Source: Isoetes taiwanensis (taxonomy: Eukaryota; Streptophyta; Lycopodiopsida; Isoetales; Isoetaceae). Taken from it: DNA of 64,000 nucleotides. The notes beneath the pieces were generated by a model. It worked only from the letters and a program-made list of their open reading frames with translations, ran no database searches and was not told the origin of the DNA. The translations under genes were made by a program, and so were the position numbers. This document shows, piece after piece, positions 11,512-21,698 of the stretch. The stretch covers positions 7,046,912-7,110,911 of the forward strand of contig JAJEKV010000039.1 of NCBI GenBank assembly GCA_021234155.1, in the 5' to 3' direction. Within the stretch, counting starts at the first letter, position 1, and the number at the start of each line of letters is the position of its first letter.

Positions 11512-11800
11512 CCCTTTCATGCACATTCTATTTGGAGAATTAGCTAGCTCATTTCTCCTTCAAACAGGCTTTAAGGCGGAGTGGACCCATGGCCATTGTG
11601 TAGGCAAGGTATGAAAGGCGAGTGCCGCCCATGCTTACCACCTTCTAACAATATATAATGTGACATTCCAGATCAACACGTTGATGAGGTGGGAACCTTA
11701 TCTCTTGCAAAAGTATTGGATACGGGACCGTGGACTTGGCTCCAAGTGCTCGAGTCAAAAAGGCCTCTTGAACCCATTCCAAGTCCTCCTATATATGGTA
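11512..11800 (+). repeat. Dispersed repeat, copy A (right part)
   Basis: This aligns with 17,190-17,500. Shared landmarks are TTAAGGC, GGCCATTGTGTA, TTACCACCTTCT, TGTGACATTC and TGGACTT, in the same order and spacing. The copies have diverged by many substitutions. No coding function is recognised. Confidence 0.7.
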
Positions 11801-11828
11801 TTGGGACTATCCATAGAGCCTTGACAAG

Positions 11829-11844
11829 CCCCCCCCCCCCCCCC
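11829..11844. repeat. Poly(C) tract, 16 bp
   Basis: Sixteen consecutive C are followed by a CT-rich stretch. Such runs are prone to length error in sequencing. Confidence 0.95.
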
Positions 11845-12043
11845 TCCCTCCCCTTCCAAACCCCCTTTTTATATGATACCATCCCTAGTCTCAACGACCC
11901 AATTAGGATAAGATTATTTTTAGTCGCTAGTCTCACTGTCCAATTGATCTAGGGTTAGATTATTTTCAACCAGACTAACTCGAGCGAGCGGTTGCGAAGC
12001 AGTATGTCAATGGACAATTGCCCTACTGAGTGAGGCGGTTCCC

Positions 12044-12063
12044 AAAAAAAAAAAAAAAAAAAA
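12044..12063. repeat. Poly(A) tract, 20 bp
   Basis: Twenty consecutive A. No retroelement body is clearly attached on the left. Confidence 0.95.
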
Positions 12064-14192
12064 CCTTTTTCTCGGCGCCATTGGCACTTTTGAACATCAA
12101 CAGGATTTCAACACACCATTCCATCGTCATAGCATCCCAGCATTCATTCCTTGATTCCTTGTGTCGTTTCTTACCCAAGGTCGGTTCAATGCCTTGTTGT
12201 AAAAGTGATTGTGTATCGTTTTGAAGTTAGTGGGGGAAGGACTCACTTCACCCATGTACAATGATGGAGGTAGGACCCATCTGGCTGTGTTGTAAAGTGT
12301 CCCATAAGCCACAGCTTCCGTGGACGTTAAAAATTCATCACCATCATCGTCATTCTTTTCATTGTTAGATATTGTCAAGATCTTATTGGATTTCCATTGT
12401 TGTATAGGGCCATTCTAGTTTCCTCTATAGGTATGCCACTTAACGTATCCACAAGTAAAGTGTGAATATAGACCAATGACGATGATGCCAATAACAATGT
12501 CACAACTTTCAACCCTACCTACTATGGCTTGCCTTTTGGTATTCGACCATAACAATCACAATGACAATGGCATTTTGTTTTGTGTTTAAACATGACTTTA
12601 CAAGTTGATAGTATGATCACGTTATATTATGCTCTCTTTCATTTGAGCCACCATTTGGCCATGCATATGCATATGCCAAATATGTAAATGGCTATTTGTT
12701 CAGAAATTGCATCCACGTCATGTCATTGTCTCGCGTTCTATTTTCTCTTTTGTTTTCCACCTACCTTACATCTTATTAATAACATTCAAACAAAGAAATG
12801 TCATCATTGTGCATGAAGAGATATCTCTTAGTGAAGCTTTTTGCTATATGATGTAGGACCTAGAATGAATCATAACGATGGCGGTCACAAACGTGTGTGA
12901 AGATATAGTTGAAATAACAGTTGTGGCTAAGAAAGCTCTGATTGAAGAATTTGATTCATATGTTTGTAATGTAAGTTCACCTCTGAATGTCGCTTTAGCT
13001 GGCCATCGACAATATACCTGTAGTATCACACCTAGTTGAACTTGTTATTGCATCGACAAGATATATCTCATCCACGTGAAACACTACCCCATATGTTGTG
13101 CTACCTCACTACAACAAGGTATGGCCCATCATACGTGTGATGTCAACCTTGGATTTAATTTTAAACTCTGATAGCAATCGTTGCCCCCCTCAAGTGTCAA
13201 GTTCTTCAACTTTATAGTTCCTTGGCCTCTTTCATATATGACAAAGCACGATGCTCATTGGGATCTTTGACAATATATGATGTTTGACAAGTCAAATTGA
13301 TTAAATTAGGAGCTTCAATATTTCATTTCGCATAGTGGACCCTCCCAAAACTAGTTGCTCATATTTATCATGCTTCATGTATGAATTTGAAGAGAAAAGG
13401 TGTCACAAGCGCCTCCAAAGGCATATCCAATACGAATAAGCACTTGACACTTGACGAACGTTGTTGAGCATGGGAGCACTGCTAGTATACACTGGGTGGA
13501 AGGAACTATGTGGTGGACCATAAGTCCGTAATCGTCTATGAGGACTAATTCCGGAGAAGTTGTAAGTTGCACCTAGGGGGCATGTAAATGTTATGTGCTT
13601 AGCTAAGGAAAGTGAATCTAGATATTATTGTTAACGGAAAGGACAAGTCTCATCACTTTGAGATTATTTGGCATCAAAAAGTGTTGCCAAACATTCTTGG
13701 AGGACACAAAATCGAGACTTGTATCAATTTTGGAGCTGCAATTGTTGTGCATGAAACGACATACAAGGCCGATTTAGGGTTGTTATCTATTTGCATGCTA
13801 GAAGGTTCTTGGAGGATAAATAAAAGCATCAAGCAGAACCTGATTGGATTTGGAGCAAAGGATTTATATTCTTGCTATCAAATCACTAGTCGAATAGTAT
13901 CATATTACTAGAGGGTCAAATCTGACATATATAGAAACACTTCGAACTCTTTGGTATACCTTTTGGTGCTTCGATCCTTGCGTGCAGTTTGGATTGAAAC
14001 TAGGTCTTCAATCCTATTCAAGTAATTGGGTTGCTTGATTTGATAGTACCAGGTATTGTTCATGAAGTTGGGCTTCATTAATAATCTCATGGAGATTATG
14101 TATTCAGTACCAGAGGTTTGGGATCCATGGGTATTACCTTAAGAAGCAAAGGCTTCTTAAAGGTCTTAAAAAGATCTAACACAGTACTAGGA
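12064..14192. other. No recognisable gene
   Basis: The longest open frame (13,612-13,911, plus, 99 codons) has no recognised domain. Nothing suggests an RNA gene. Confidence 0.4.
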
Positions 14193-14235
14193 TATTCTTG
14201 CACTGCGACTCGCATGAAACCAACAACATCGCGAT
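14193..14235 (+). repeat. 43 bp block repeated at 15,029-15,071
   Basis: The block beginning TTCTTGCACTGCGACTCGC and ending near CGATA recurs at 15,029-15,071 with two or three changes. In this copy the sequence runs straight into the GATA array. In the other it continues as unique sequence, so the microsatellite grew or was inserted at the block's end. Confidence 0.85.
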
Positions 14236-14354
<119 letters not shown>

Positions 14355-14520
14355 GCTTTTCATTCATCTCAGCAGTTTTTTCTACAATGGTATAGGGTGG
14401 GTAGCTGCACATCGCAGGCTACCCAAAAAATGAAAAACATAGGGAATATCTAGTTATAACACCTGGACCCCAAATAAAATTGTGTGCTACAGATGTTGGC
14501 TAGTGTACCTGCCGAGAGCT

Positions 14521-14579
14521 TATCGCCGGGATTAAAAAACCCCACCCTTTCGGGTTTTCGAGGAAAAACCCTAGCGATA
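14521..14579 (+). repeat. Conserved stem-loop repeat with TATCGC/GCGATA ends (copy 1)
   Basis: The 59 bp segment begins TATCGCCGGG and ends CCCTAGCGATA, which pair. Inside, AAAAAACCCC can pair with CGGGTTTTCG, giving a long imperfect stem. A decayed copy lies at 16,638-16,695. The structure resembles a terminal or regulatory hairpin of a retroelement, but no element body is recognised. Confidence 0.55.
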
Positions 14580-14696
14580 AAATATCGGCAAGGGGATTGG
14601 ACAACGCAGGGCTGCTAAACGTTCCCACCAAAAAAAACCCACCGAAGTCGCGCATCACCCCTGGACCTGCACATCACCAACAAAAAAAACCAATAG

Positions 14697-14792
14697 TCGA
14701 AAAGCGAGGGGCTGGTCACGCGTGCCACGCGACAAAAAGCAACATTTACACCTCGAAAAAGCGAGGGGCTGGTCACGCGTGCCACGCGACAA
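14697..14792 (+). repeat. 56 bp-period tandem pair with CACGCGTG core
   Basis: TCGAAAAGCGAGGGGCTGG and the following TCACGCGTGCCACGCGACA occur at 14,697-14,734 and again at 14,753-14,792. The unit contains the palindrome CACGCGTG and is CpG-rich. The perfect repeat in CpG-rich sequence contrasts with the decayed copies nearby. Confidence 0.85.
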
Positions 14793-14844
14793 TTATAACA
14801 AATATGAACATATAAATAGCAATTTTAAGGGGGGAAGGGTGGGA

Positions 14845-15023
14845 GCCATGGATACTGCTGAGAGATGAGAAAGCGTCGATGAAACGTCGATGACGAACTT
14901 TGCAATAAGTAGCGATCCCCAACCTGATAAATGGCCTAAAAATGCATGCGATGCATGCATGCGACGCATGCAATGCATGCATGCTCGTCTGGTGCAAGAA
15001 TGTCGATTTGCTATGCAAATCGA
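14845..15023 (+). repeat. Duplicated block, copy 1, ending in a palindrome
   Basis: The block from GCCATGGATACTGCTG to the palindrome at 15,003-15,023 (arms TCGATTTGC and GCAAATCGA around TAT) recurs about 387 bp downstream. Compared with copy 2 it has two extra short segments, one in the GCATGC-rich stretch. Short open frames across it have no family match. Confidence 0.85.
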
Positions 15024-15231
15024 TGACATTCTTGCACTGCGACTCGCATGAAACTAACAACATCCCGATACCAGAGAACTTCAAATACTAGATCCGAGGA
15101 GAAAGGTTGAAGATTGTCCTATGCCGGACAAAAGGGAAAAGATAGAAGAGGTTAGAAAGGATACGAACGGCCAAGAAAGAGAAGCTCATGCAAGAAGAAG
15201 CCCCTCCTCTGCATGGGATCAAAGAAAAGAA

Positions 15232-15377
15232 GCCATGGATACTGCTGGGAGATGAGAAAGTGCCGATGAAGAACTTTGCAATAAGTAGTGATCCCCAACC
15301 TGATGAACGGCCTAAAAATGCATGTGATGCATGCATGCTCGTCTGGTGCAAGAATGTCAATTCGCTACGCGAATCGA
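15232..15377 (+). repeat. Duplicated block, copy 2, ending in a palindrome
   Basis: Homologous to 14,845-15,023. Its terminal palindrome (15,357-15,377) reads TCAATTCGC TAC GCGAATCGA. Differences from copy 1 fall at CpG positions in both arms, so both copies derive from a fully palindromic CpG-rich ancestor by CpG decay. Confidence 0.85.
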
Positions 15378-16637
15378 TGACACTGTATGGTTGAAGTTGG
15401 GCTTCAATTCCTCTATAAGTTTATCTGGCATTTCTTGAAGTATTGGGTACTGCTATTAAGAAGAAAGTTTTTTGATTAATTTCTAGGAGATCATCCTAGT
15501 TAATTGTGGATCTAGAATCCATAGGTGAGGGCAATAAATTGATTGGGCCACTTTTATTTTGCTTTTGCAGTATGCTGTAGCCTGGGAATCAATTATGATA
15601 TCTAAAATTGTGGATCTAGCCAAGGACTGGCAAAGCACATGACAATGGTATTGAAACAAGGCTCTTTCTTCTATGTCGGCAATTAACTAGGTTAACTATG
15701 GGTTGTTCTGCAGGGAAAGAAATTACGATTGACATAATCATCATGCTTATGTTAGATCCTATTGTTGTTGAAAGTATATCATATTTTAGTGTTGTATCTT
15801 GATGAATAGGGTAGTAGCAACTATATATTGACATGAATTTCATGATATCATAGAAGTATGATCTAAAAGAGATGTATGAAGAAACACAAAAGAGATGTTG
15901 GTGATAATTTAATTATTCTGTGTGCAATCAATGTTTTGAAATGATTTAAGATCATGAACTTAAGAACTAGGTTTCATGTGATGTTGTTCATGTTAGTGAG
16001 TAAAAAGAATGATGTTGTAATCCTTCATCATGGTATGATGTTTATACCATTAGATCTTTGCAGTTAAAACCACTCCATTATTATTTGAAATTAATGATAG
16101 ATTAGTACAACTATAGTTGTATTTAAGGAGTTTGGTTGGATATGGCTGGAGAGTTCTAGGAATATATCCTTAAATCCATATAGAAACTCCAGAATAATTT
16201 TTTAAAGGTCCTAGGGAGCTTGTAAATTTATCTCAGTTTATCTCATGCCTTATTGCCATGAGAAATAGTAATGGTATGAGGAACTATTAGTGACTAGCAC
16301 ATTCAAAGTTAATATTTTTGGACGAGGGACTAGAGCACCTGCATGTAGCACATGCATCTTAACTAGAAAAGTGCTTTTGCACGTGTGAAAATAGCATGAG
16401 ATGGCTAAATATAGAGAAAGCTTTTTGTGATATCGCGATGGGCATATTTCACGAAGTGATAATCTTAGTATAAGCTATATGGCCTAAGTTATTGCGTGAT
16501 CATGGTCAATAAGATACTCCTTTAGGACTTTCTAGACCATGATTAGAACTGAATTAATTTAAATTGGTTTTTAATATTGTCCATGAAGGCCAAATGGTCC
16601 ATGGGACCAAACAAACAAAGAATAGGTAGTCTATTAC

Positions 16638-16695
16638 TATCCAGGATTAATAAACCCCATCTTAAAAGGTTTTTGAGGGAAAAACTTTAGCAATA
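16638..16695 (+). repeat. CpG-decayed copy of the 14,521-14,579 stem-loop repeat
   Basis: It aligns end to end with 14,521-14,579. Most differences are C to T or G to A, many at former CpG sites (for example CCGGG to CCAGG, AGCGATAA to AGCAATAA). This pattern is expected from an old, cytosine-methylated repeat. Confidence 0.65.
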
Positions 16696-17189
16696 ATAAG
16701 CTTGCTATGTACATTTGTACATAACAAGTGTAGTGATCAGGAGCACAATTGGGCCCGCATGTAGTGCCTCCTAAATATAAGGTGTGAAGATAGGTTCATC
16801 ATCACATATAACGGTTGATTAGGTATAATTAACACGATATATCGTGCCCAGATAGGTGCAAATGTTCGGTAATTCTAAAGAGTGTGGTACTCATCTTCAA
16901 TAGGTTCAGTTGGCAGCATTGGCACACTGTATTCTCGCGCTCTCCAGGCCCATCTGCTCAATTCTGAGGTGGTGTGATTCTATGCAAATAGATGTAATTA
17001 GTCTATGCTTTCTCATGGATAAATGTGTTAACATGTTACTACTGTGGATCCCTAGGAAACATGGAATTAATTTGGCTTCTATAACGCGATGTCTTTACCA
17101 GCTCAAAAGCATTATTATCTCAAAACTTAATTAAGAAACATGTGTTCAGATACTGTTTCAAATTATTGTGATCCTCATTGTTATGCAAC

Positions 17190-17500
17190 TCTATGCACTC
17201 GTGTTTCTGCACATTTCATCTAGAGAAGTAGATGGCTCGGTTCTCCTTCTATCTGGCTTTAAGACATTGAGAACCATATGTCTCGCTTTTCCTTCTATCT
17301 GGATTTAAGGCATTGTGGACTTATGGCCATTGTGTATGCAAAGTCTGGAAGGCATGAGTCTCCCATGTTTACCACCTTCTGAATGTATTATGTGACATTC
17401 TAGAGCAGCTCTTTGAAGGGATAAGAATCCAGTCTCTTGCAAAAAAGTTTGATGTGAGTTCATGGACTTAACTCCAAGAGTGCTCAAGTGAGAGACTTTT
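17190..17500 (+). repeat. Dispersed repeat, copy B (LINE-free site)
   Basis: Aligns with 11,512-11,800, and its left flank (17,080-17,185) aligns with 10,520-10,632. The sequence is continuous here where copy A carries the LINE fragment, so this copy shows the pre-insertion arrangement. Confidence 0.65.
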
Positions 17501-18328
17501 TATACCCATTTCACCTCCCATTCTATACTCATTCTATATTAGTTGTGGATGATATGGTGAGCAAGTCTAATCCCTTAACCTCTATGCTATATAAGCCAAT
17601 CCTCAAGATGATTGATGTACAATCCAAATGCCATAGGAGAGAGTGGACATCCAGGTGGACACCCTTGGCAAACTCAATGTTGATAACTCGTCCTGATGGT
17701 GGCAATTGAGCTGAACATGTTTCATAGAGCCTGTATACTACATTTTGCAACTCTTAGGGGACTCCCAACCACATTAATCTTTCTCACAGTTTCTCCTCTA
17801 GGACTGCCTCGAAAGCATTGGCATAAAGTCCACAAAGTAGCAATACAAATTTTGTCGTTTATTTTTATATCCTCTATCAGGATGTGCAATGTGAAAATAT
17901 GGACAAAGCTTGGCTTGATACAAATGGATAAAATGATCTTCACGACCACATATGTCTCCTACAATTGCAACAACCTCCTAGAATTTTGATTGTGATGCAA
18001 GCAGTGTAGATGCGATATGAATGTGAGTATTGCTAGGAACATGCTTAGCATATGTTTTTCTTCCCGCTACAAAAGAAAGCTTAGCTGTATTTCACCAAAA
18101 AAGACGCTTATAACTATAACATCCCACACATCTAAAGTAGAAATATTCATCTTCACAGGAATGCTCAAGAGTTTGGCCTTACCATGAGAGCAAACTTTCC
18201 ATGAATACACGAACAGCCAGCCCTCGTACATCAGGTTCCTCCTCTATAAGCCTGTTATAGTATGTGCATCTGCACTAGTCTCAGCGTGCTCCATCTTAGC
18301 TACTCAAGGTCCAAGCCGCAACCTAGCT

Positions 18329-18346
18329 TTGATACTACTGTTATTA
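18329..18346 (-). promoter_or_regulatory. Weak initiator-Met primer-site-like motif
   Basis: The minus strand reads AATAACAGTAGTATCAAAGC, close to the Copia pattern of an LTR end followed by TGGTATCAGAGC, but with two changes in the primer site. No paired LTR is evident, so this is only a possible relic. Confidence 0.3.
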
Positions 18347-18499
18347 CGAACTAAAATTTTAGTACCAAAAACTTCGATCTGTATTCACCTCAAACCATTA
18401 GAGCTCGCACAACAAGTACTGCCTCCCACGAGGCTATATACATGAAAGCCACATATATAATTAACAAGATGACAACACTACACCTATTAGATAACTATT

Positions 18500-18960
18500 A
18501 GTAAGTGTGTGTTTGGCATTGCCGCGCATCAGTTGAGATGTGTGTTAGTCCAAGATGATAAGTTGGGGTCTTGTTACCTTTGTAATGTGTTAACCCTATA
18601 ATAAGATATTGAGGTGTTCAAATATTTTAGCAATGCGTGCTCAGTATTGCCTCATATAAGTAGGAGCTTGTCATAATAGATGGGCCTCCAGTCAATATTG
18701 AAACCATCTTATAAACAAAGGTATTATCAATTAAGTATGATGCAATTCAAATCAGTATGTCTATAATGTTTTTGTTGATCAACCTCTAGGAACCGACATC
18801 ACAACAATTTGTACCAAGAATCTCTACTGGAAGCATGCTGAAGCGTAAGTAGAGGCATGTATTCGTCTAGGCCATTCATGTGTAAAGATTGATCACTCCG
18901 AGTAAACGTGTGCTCGGCATTGTTGTGCATAAGTAGGGGCGTGCATTTAAATGGCCCTTG
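18500..18960 (+). repeat. Degenerate ~135 bp-spaced repeat
   Basis: Related phrases recur near 18,508 (TTTGGCATTGCCGCGCAT), 18,638 (CTCAGTATTGCCTCATATAAG) in shorter form, and 18,910 (CTCGGCATTGTTGTGCATAAG) at about 130 and 270 bp spacing. This suggests an old tandem array with at least one unit unrecognisable. Confidence 0.4.
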
Positions 18961-19059
18961 AAAATTTCTCAAAAAGCTCCAAGACCTCTGGAACATTTAA
19001 AAATCCTAAAATTATTGATCATATATATTGAGTTTTTATTTGGGATCCTGCCTTAGAGA

Positions 19060-19180
19060 CTTGAACTCGAGGCTCGGCTCTGATACCATTTGATATGTGA
19101 CCTGAACTATCGTGCCCCAACCAATTGAGCAAAAGTGTCTATAGACATTGAGGTTGGCTCTAATACCAAATGATATTGAC
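19060..19180 (-). repeat. Paired tRNA-iMet-like / Copia primer-site segments
   Basis: On the minus strand TGGTATCAGAGC (19,077-19,088) is an exact match to the Copia-type primer-binding site complementary to initiator tRNA-Met, preceded by ATATCAAA. A diverged second copy, TGGTATTAGAGC, lies at 19,157-19,168. The flanks GCTCAATTGG and GAGTTCAAGTCTC also resemble tRNA boxes A and B, so a tRNA-derived SINE is the alternative. No gag/pol follows. Confidence 0.5.
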
Positions 19181-19550
19181 CCTCGGTAGCCTAACCAACT
19201 CCCAAAAAGGGCGGATCCTTCATAGAAATCATTTCTTAATGGCCCCAATCTTTCTAGGGCTTTATCCCACACCCCACAGACCATATCACTGTAATAATAG
19301 TCATTTCATAGCATAGAAGAGTTAACATTTCATTTGTTATTTTTATATAGTTTAATTATCTGTTTTGGAGTTGTCGCATGTGAAAGCAAGGGCATGTGTC
19401 TGTATGGGCCTTCTATAAAAGATATATTCTCGAATGGATGTAAGTGGGCCATTTCGTATACAAATTCTCCTGGTACACAAAAATTGCATATTATGTCAAA
19501 CATCAAATACATCAGCATTTTGTATTAATTTTCAAAAGTATTGTGTCATA

Positions 19551-19930
19551 AAGATAAGATAAGATAAGATAAGAATTTTTACGTCCACGGGAACCCAACG
19601 GGTTATGGGACGACACATGCAAGGGCAATAGCCCATCTAAAACCCGGGGACTAGGCCCTATCACCAAATACAATAACCAAATATTAAAAGGCTACCAAGA
19701 AGAAGAGAAGATAATGCTAATGCTAGTGGTAAATTTATGCTTCTAAAATTATCTAGACATAACCAGTCCAAGGATTGGAAGGCCATTGATCTAGAATAAT
19801 TGCTGCGCCTCCCCTGTACACTGCCCATTTCTTTTGCAGGCGAGCTGCCCTCACCTTGCAGAGCTCCTCCTTACGGTTACACAATTGAAGAGGCAAGCTT
19901 ATTGACGAAAGCCATTTATAAATATGGGTA
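19551..19930 (-). mobile_element. LINE 3' end with (AAGAT)n tail
   Basis: An (AAGAT)n run (19,551-19,573) abuts ATTTTTACGTCCACGG; on the minus strand the body therefore ends ...GTAAAAAT(TCTTA)n. The body to about 19,770 aligns with 28,045-28,190, another minus-oriented body that ends in (GATA)n, sharing GTCCACGG/ATCCATGG and AATGCTAATGCTA. Two bodies with homologous ends and different short-tandem tails are best explained as LINE 3' UTRs. No RT remains here. Confidence 0.55.
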
Positions 19931-21600
19931 GATTAGATAACATTACGTCAAAATAACTATATTAAACCAAACCTTAGCAACATTAGATCAAGCATTATAA
20001 AGATGCTCATAAATTATATTATTAACACATTCTAGACAAAATTTGCATTGCCAATTAAAGAACATTTGGTTCCCAACCGCCGATTGAGGATCCTTGAATG
20101 TTCTTGTAGAGTCTCCATTCCCAAGGCAAAGATGTACCATCTCAGATGCTACAACAGATAAAGAAACATAACTTTTTGTGCAAGGGCCCTAACCATGATT
20201 GCTTTCAAATTCCTTTACTTGGTTGGCTTTTAATGCAAGATATCGTGAAGAATATGCTAGAACAAATAATGAAATATAACTTTCTGTGCAAAAGTCCTAC
20301 TGACGATTGCTTTCAAGTCCATTTGCTTGCTTGGTTTTTAATTCTTAATTGTGAAGCACTCTTCTAGCATCTCAGCGGAGATATTCTATGTACATGCAAG
20401 AATTGAAGCTGATATCTCACATGCAAGATTGCCACACTATCACAGGGAATGAAAGGAGAACTGGACGCTACTCTCTTTTTGTTTTGCATAAATGGTGTGA
20501 ATCCATTGCAACAATCCATCATTATTGTAATATATTTTAGATGCTACATTCTAGGGATAGCCCTTACCTGGTTATGTCAAATAAAACTGTCGTGAGCTTT
20601 CTTGGTTTATCCACCTCAAAATTTTGCATGACTCAGAAGTTGCACAGTCTGGCTTTATCTTTCGATGTCCCATTCTCTCAAAGCAGAGGCATCATTTTAT
20701 CATATCCCTCAATTAATGAATTCCATGCTACAATGACCCTTCCACGTTCTCACATTTGAAATACATATCTATCAATGTGTTCCGTCCATCAATAGCAAAA
20801 TGCAATCTGCTCGTAATAATTTGTGTAACTATCGGATTGATGTCAAAAATGATTATTGCTAAAGGACTGTTGAGAGCCTGTCACCAAGTAATCAAATATT
20901 AGAATTCATAACCATTAAAATACAGTAATTTAGTATGTTATATCTTCAAATAAATGACAAGCATGCATGCCAGAGAGAGAAGTGGTTGGTCAAAAGAAAG
21001 AAAATTGGTGCTTTCTGAGGAAGCAATTGCAGCAGGTAGGGTAAAAGAGCAAACTTTTGAGACAGTGGATGCAAACAAAATTTGCATATCTCAAATTTAT
21101 CATTCTTGTAATGGTTGATGTTTGTAGCTTCCCTTTTGGATTGTTTAAATCTTGCAGTTACATATATTTTACTCATGCAAATCGTCTATTTCGATTTACC
21201 TTCTATAACAAATTCCAAAGTAGCTCCTTTAAGAGAGCATATGCCTTCTCTGAATTACTTCCATGGAAGTGGAAATGGGACCTGGAAAAGGGATGCAGAA
21301 ACTAATTTATCTGAAGCTCCAGCCAGTTGAAAACTATAGCCTTCTCTTATTTGGACTCCAAAAAATAAAATATAAGAGGGACACCCGATGAAGACGGATT
21401 GAAGATGAACCACAATGTTCTACCACTTTGTGCGAGGGGTTGATGTGCTGTGGGATGAAGCTGCTCCAGCCTGCTTCTGCCACTTTGAAGCAGTGGTCGA
21501 AACATTGGAATGCAGAGGAGTTCAACTAATTAGCTGTCATGCTTAACGCCCGAACAAAAAAACATCTGAACTAAAAAAAAGGGATAAATGAAAGTGCTTA
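19931..21600. other. No recognisable gene; contains a 108 bp coding-like duplication
   Basis: Short open frames at 20,541-20,759 and 21,057-21,330 show no known domain. The only structure is the 108 bp duplication at 20,146-20,349. Confidence 0.4.
20146..20349 (+). repeat. Diverged 108 bp tandem repeat that stays in frame
   Basis: Units 20,146-20,253 and 20,254-20,349 encode similar 36-residue peptides in one open frame of 73 codons. Shared landmarks are NFLCK, a conserved DCFQ, and LLxWxL. The period is a multiple of three and the peptides match better than expected from base differences, suggesting descent from a repeat-containing protein. No family is recognised. Confidence 0.5.
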
Positions 21601-21698
21601 CAAATTCTGGTCATAAAAGTTCACTTTTGACCTGAAAAGGGTATGTTCATTGGCATTACCAGCTGTCGGAAAAAAATGGACACCCTCTACCAAAAACA

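Larger units (their letters stand above)
15378..18328. other. Gene-free AT-rich stretch with decayed repeats
   Basis: I see no coding gene. The stretch holds the decayed stem-loop copy (16,638-16,695) and copy B of the dispersed repeat (17,080-17,500). The rest is AT-rich unique-looking sequence. Confidence 0.4.

Noticed and set aside
13105-13125. CACTA terminus at CACTACAACAAGG
   Set aside because: No subterminal repeats, partner end or target duplication were seen nearby.
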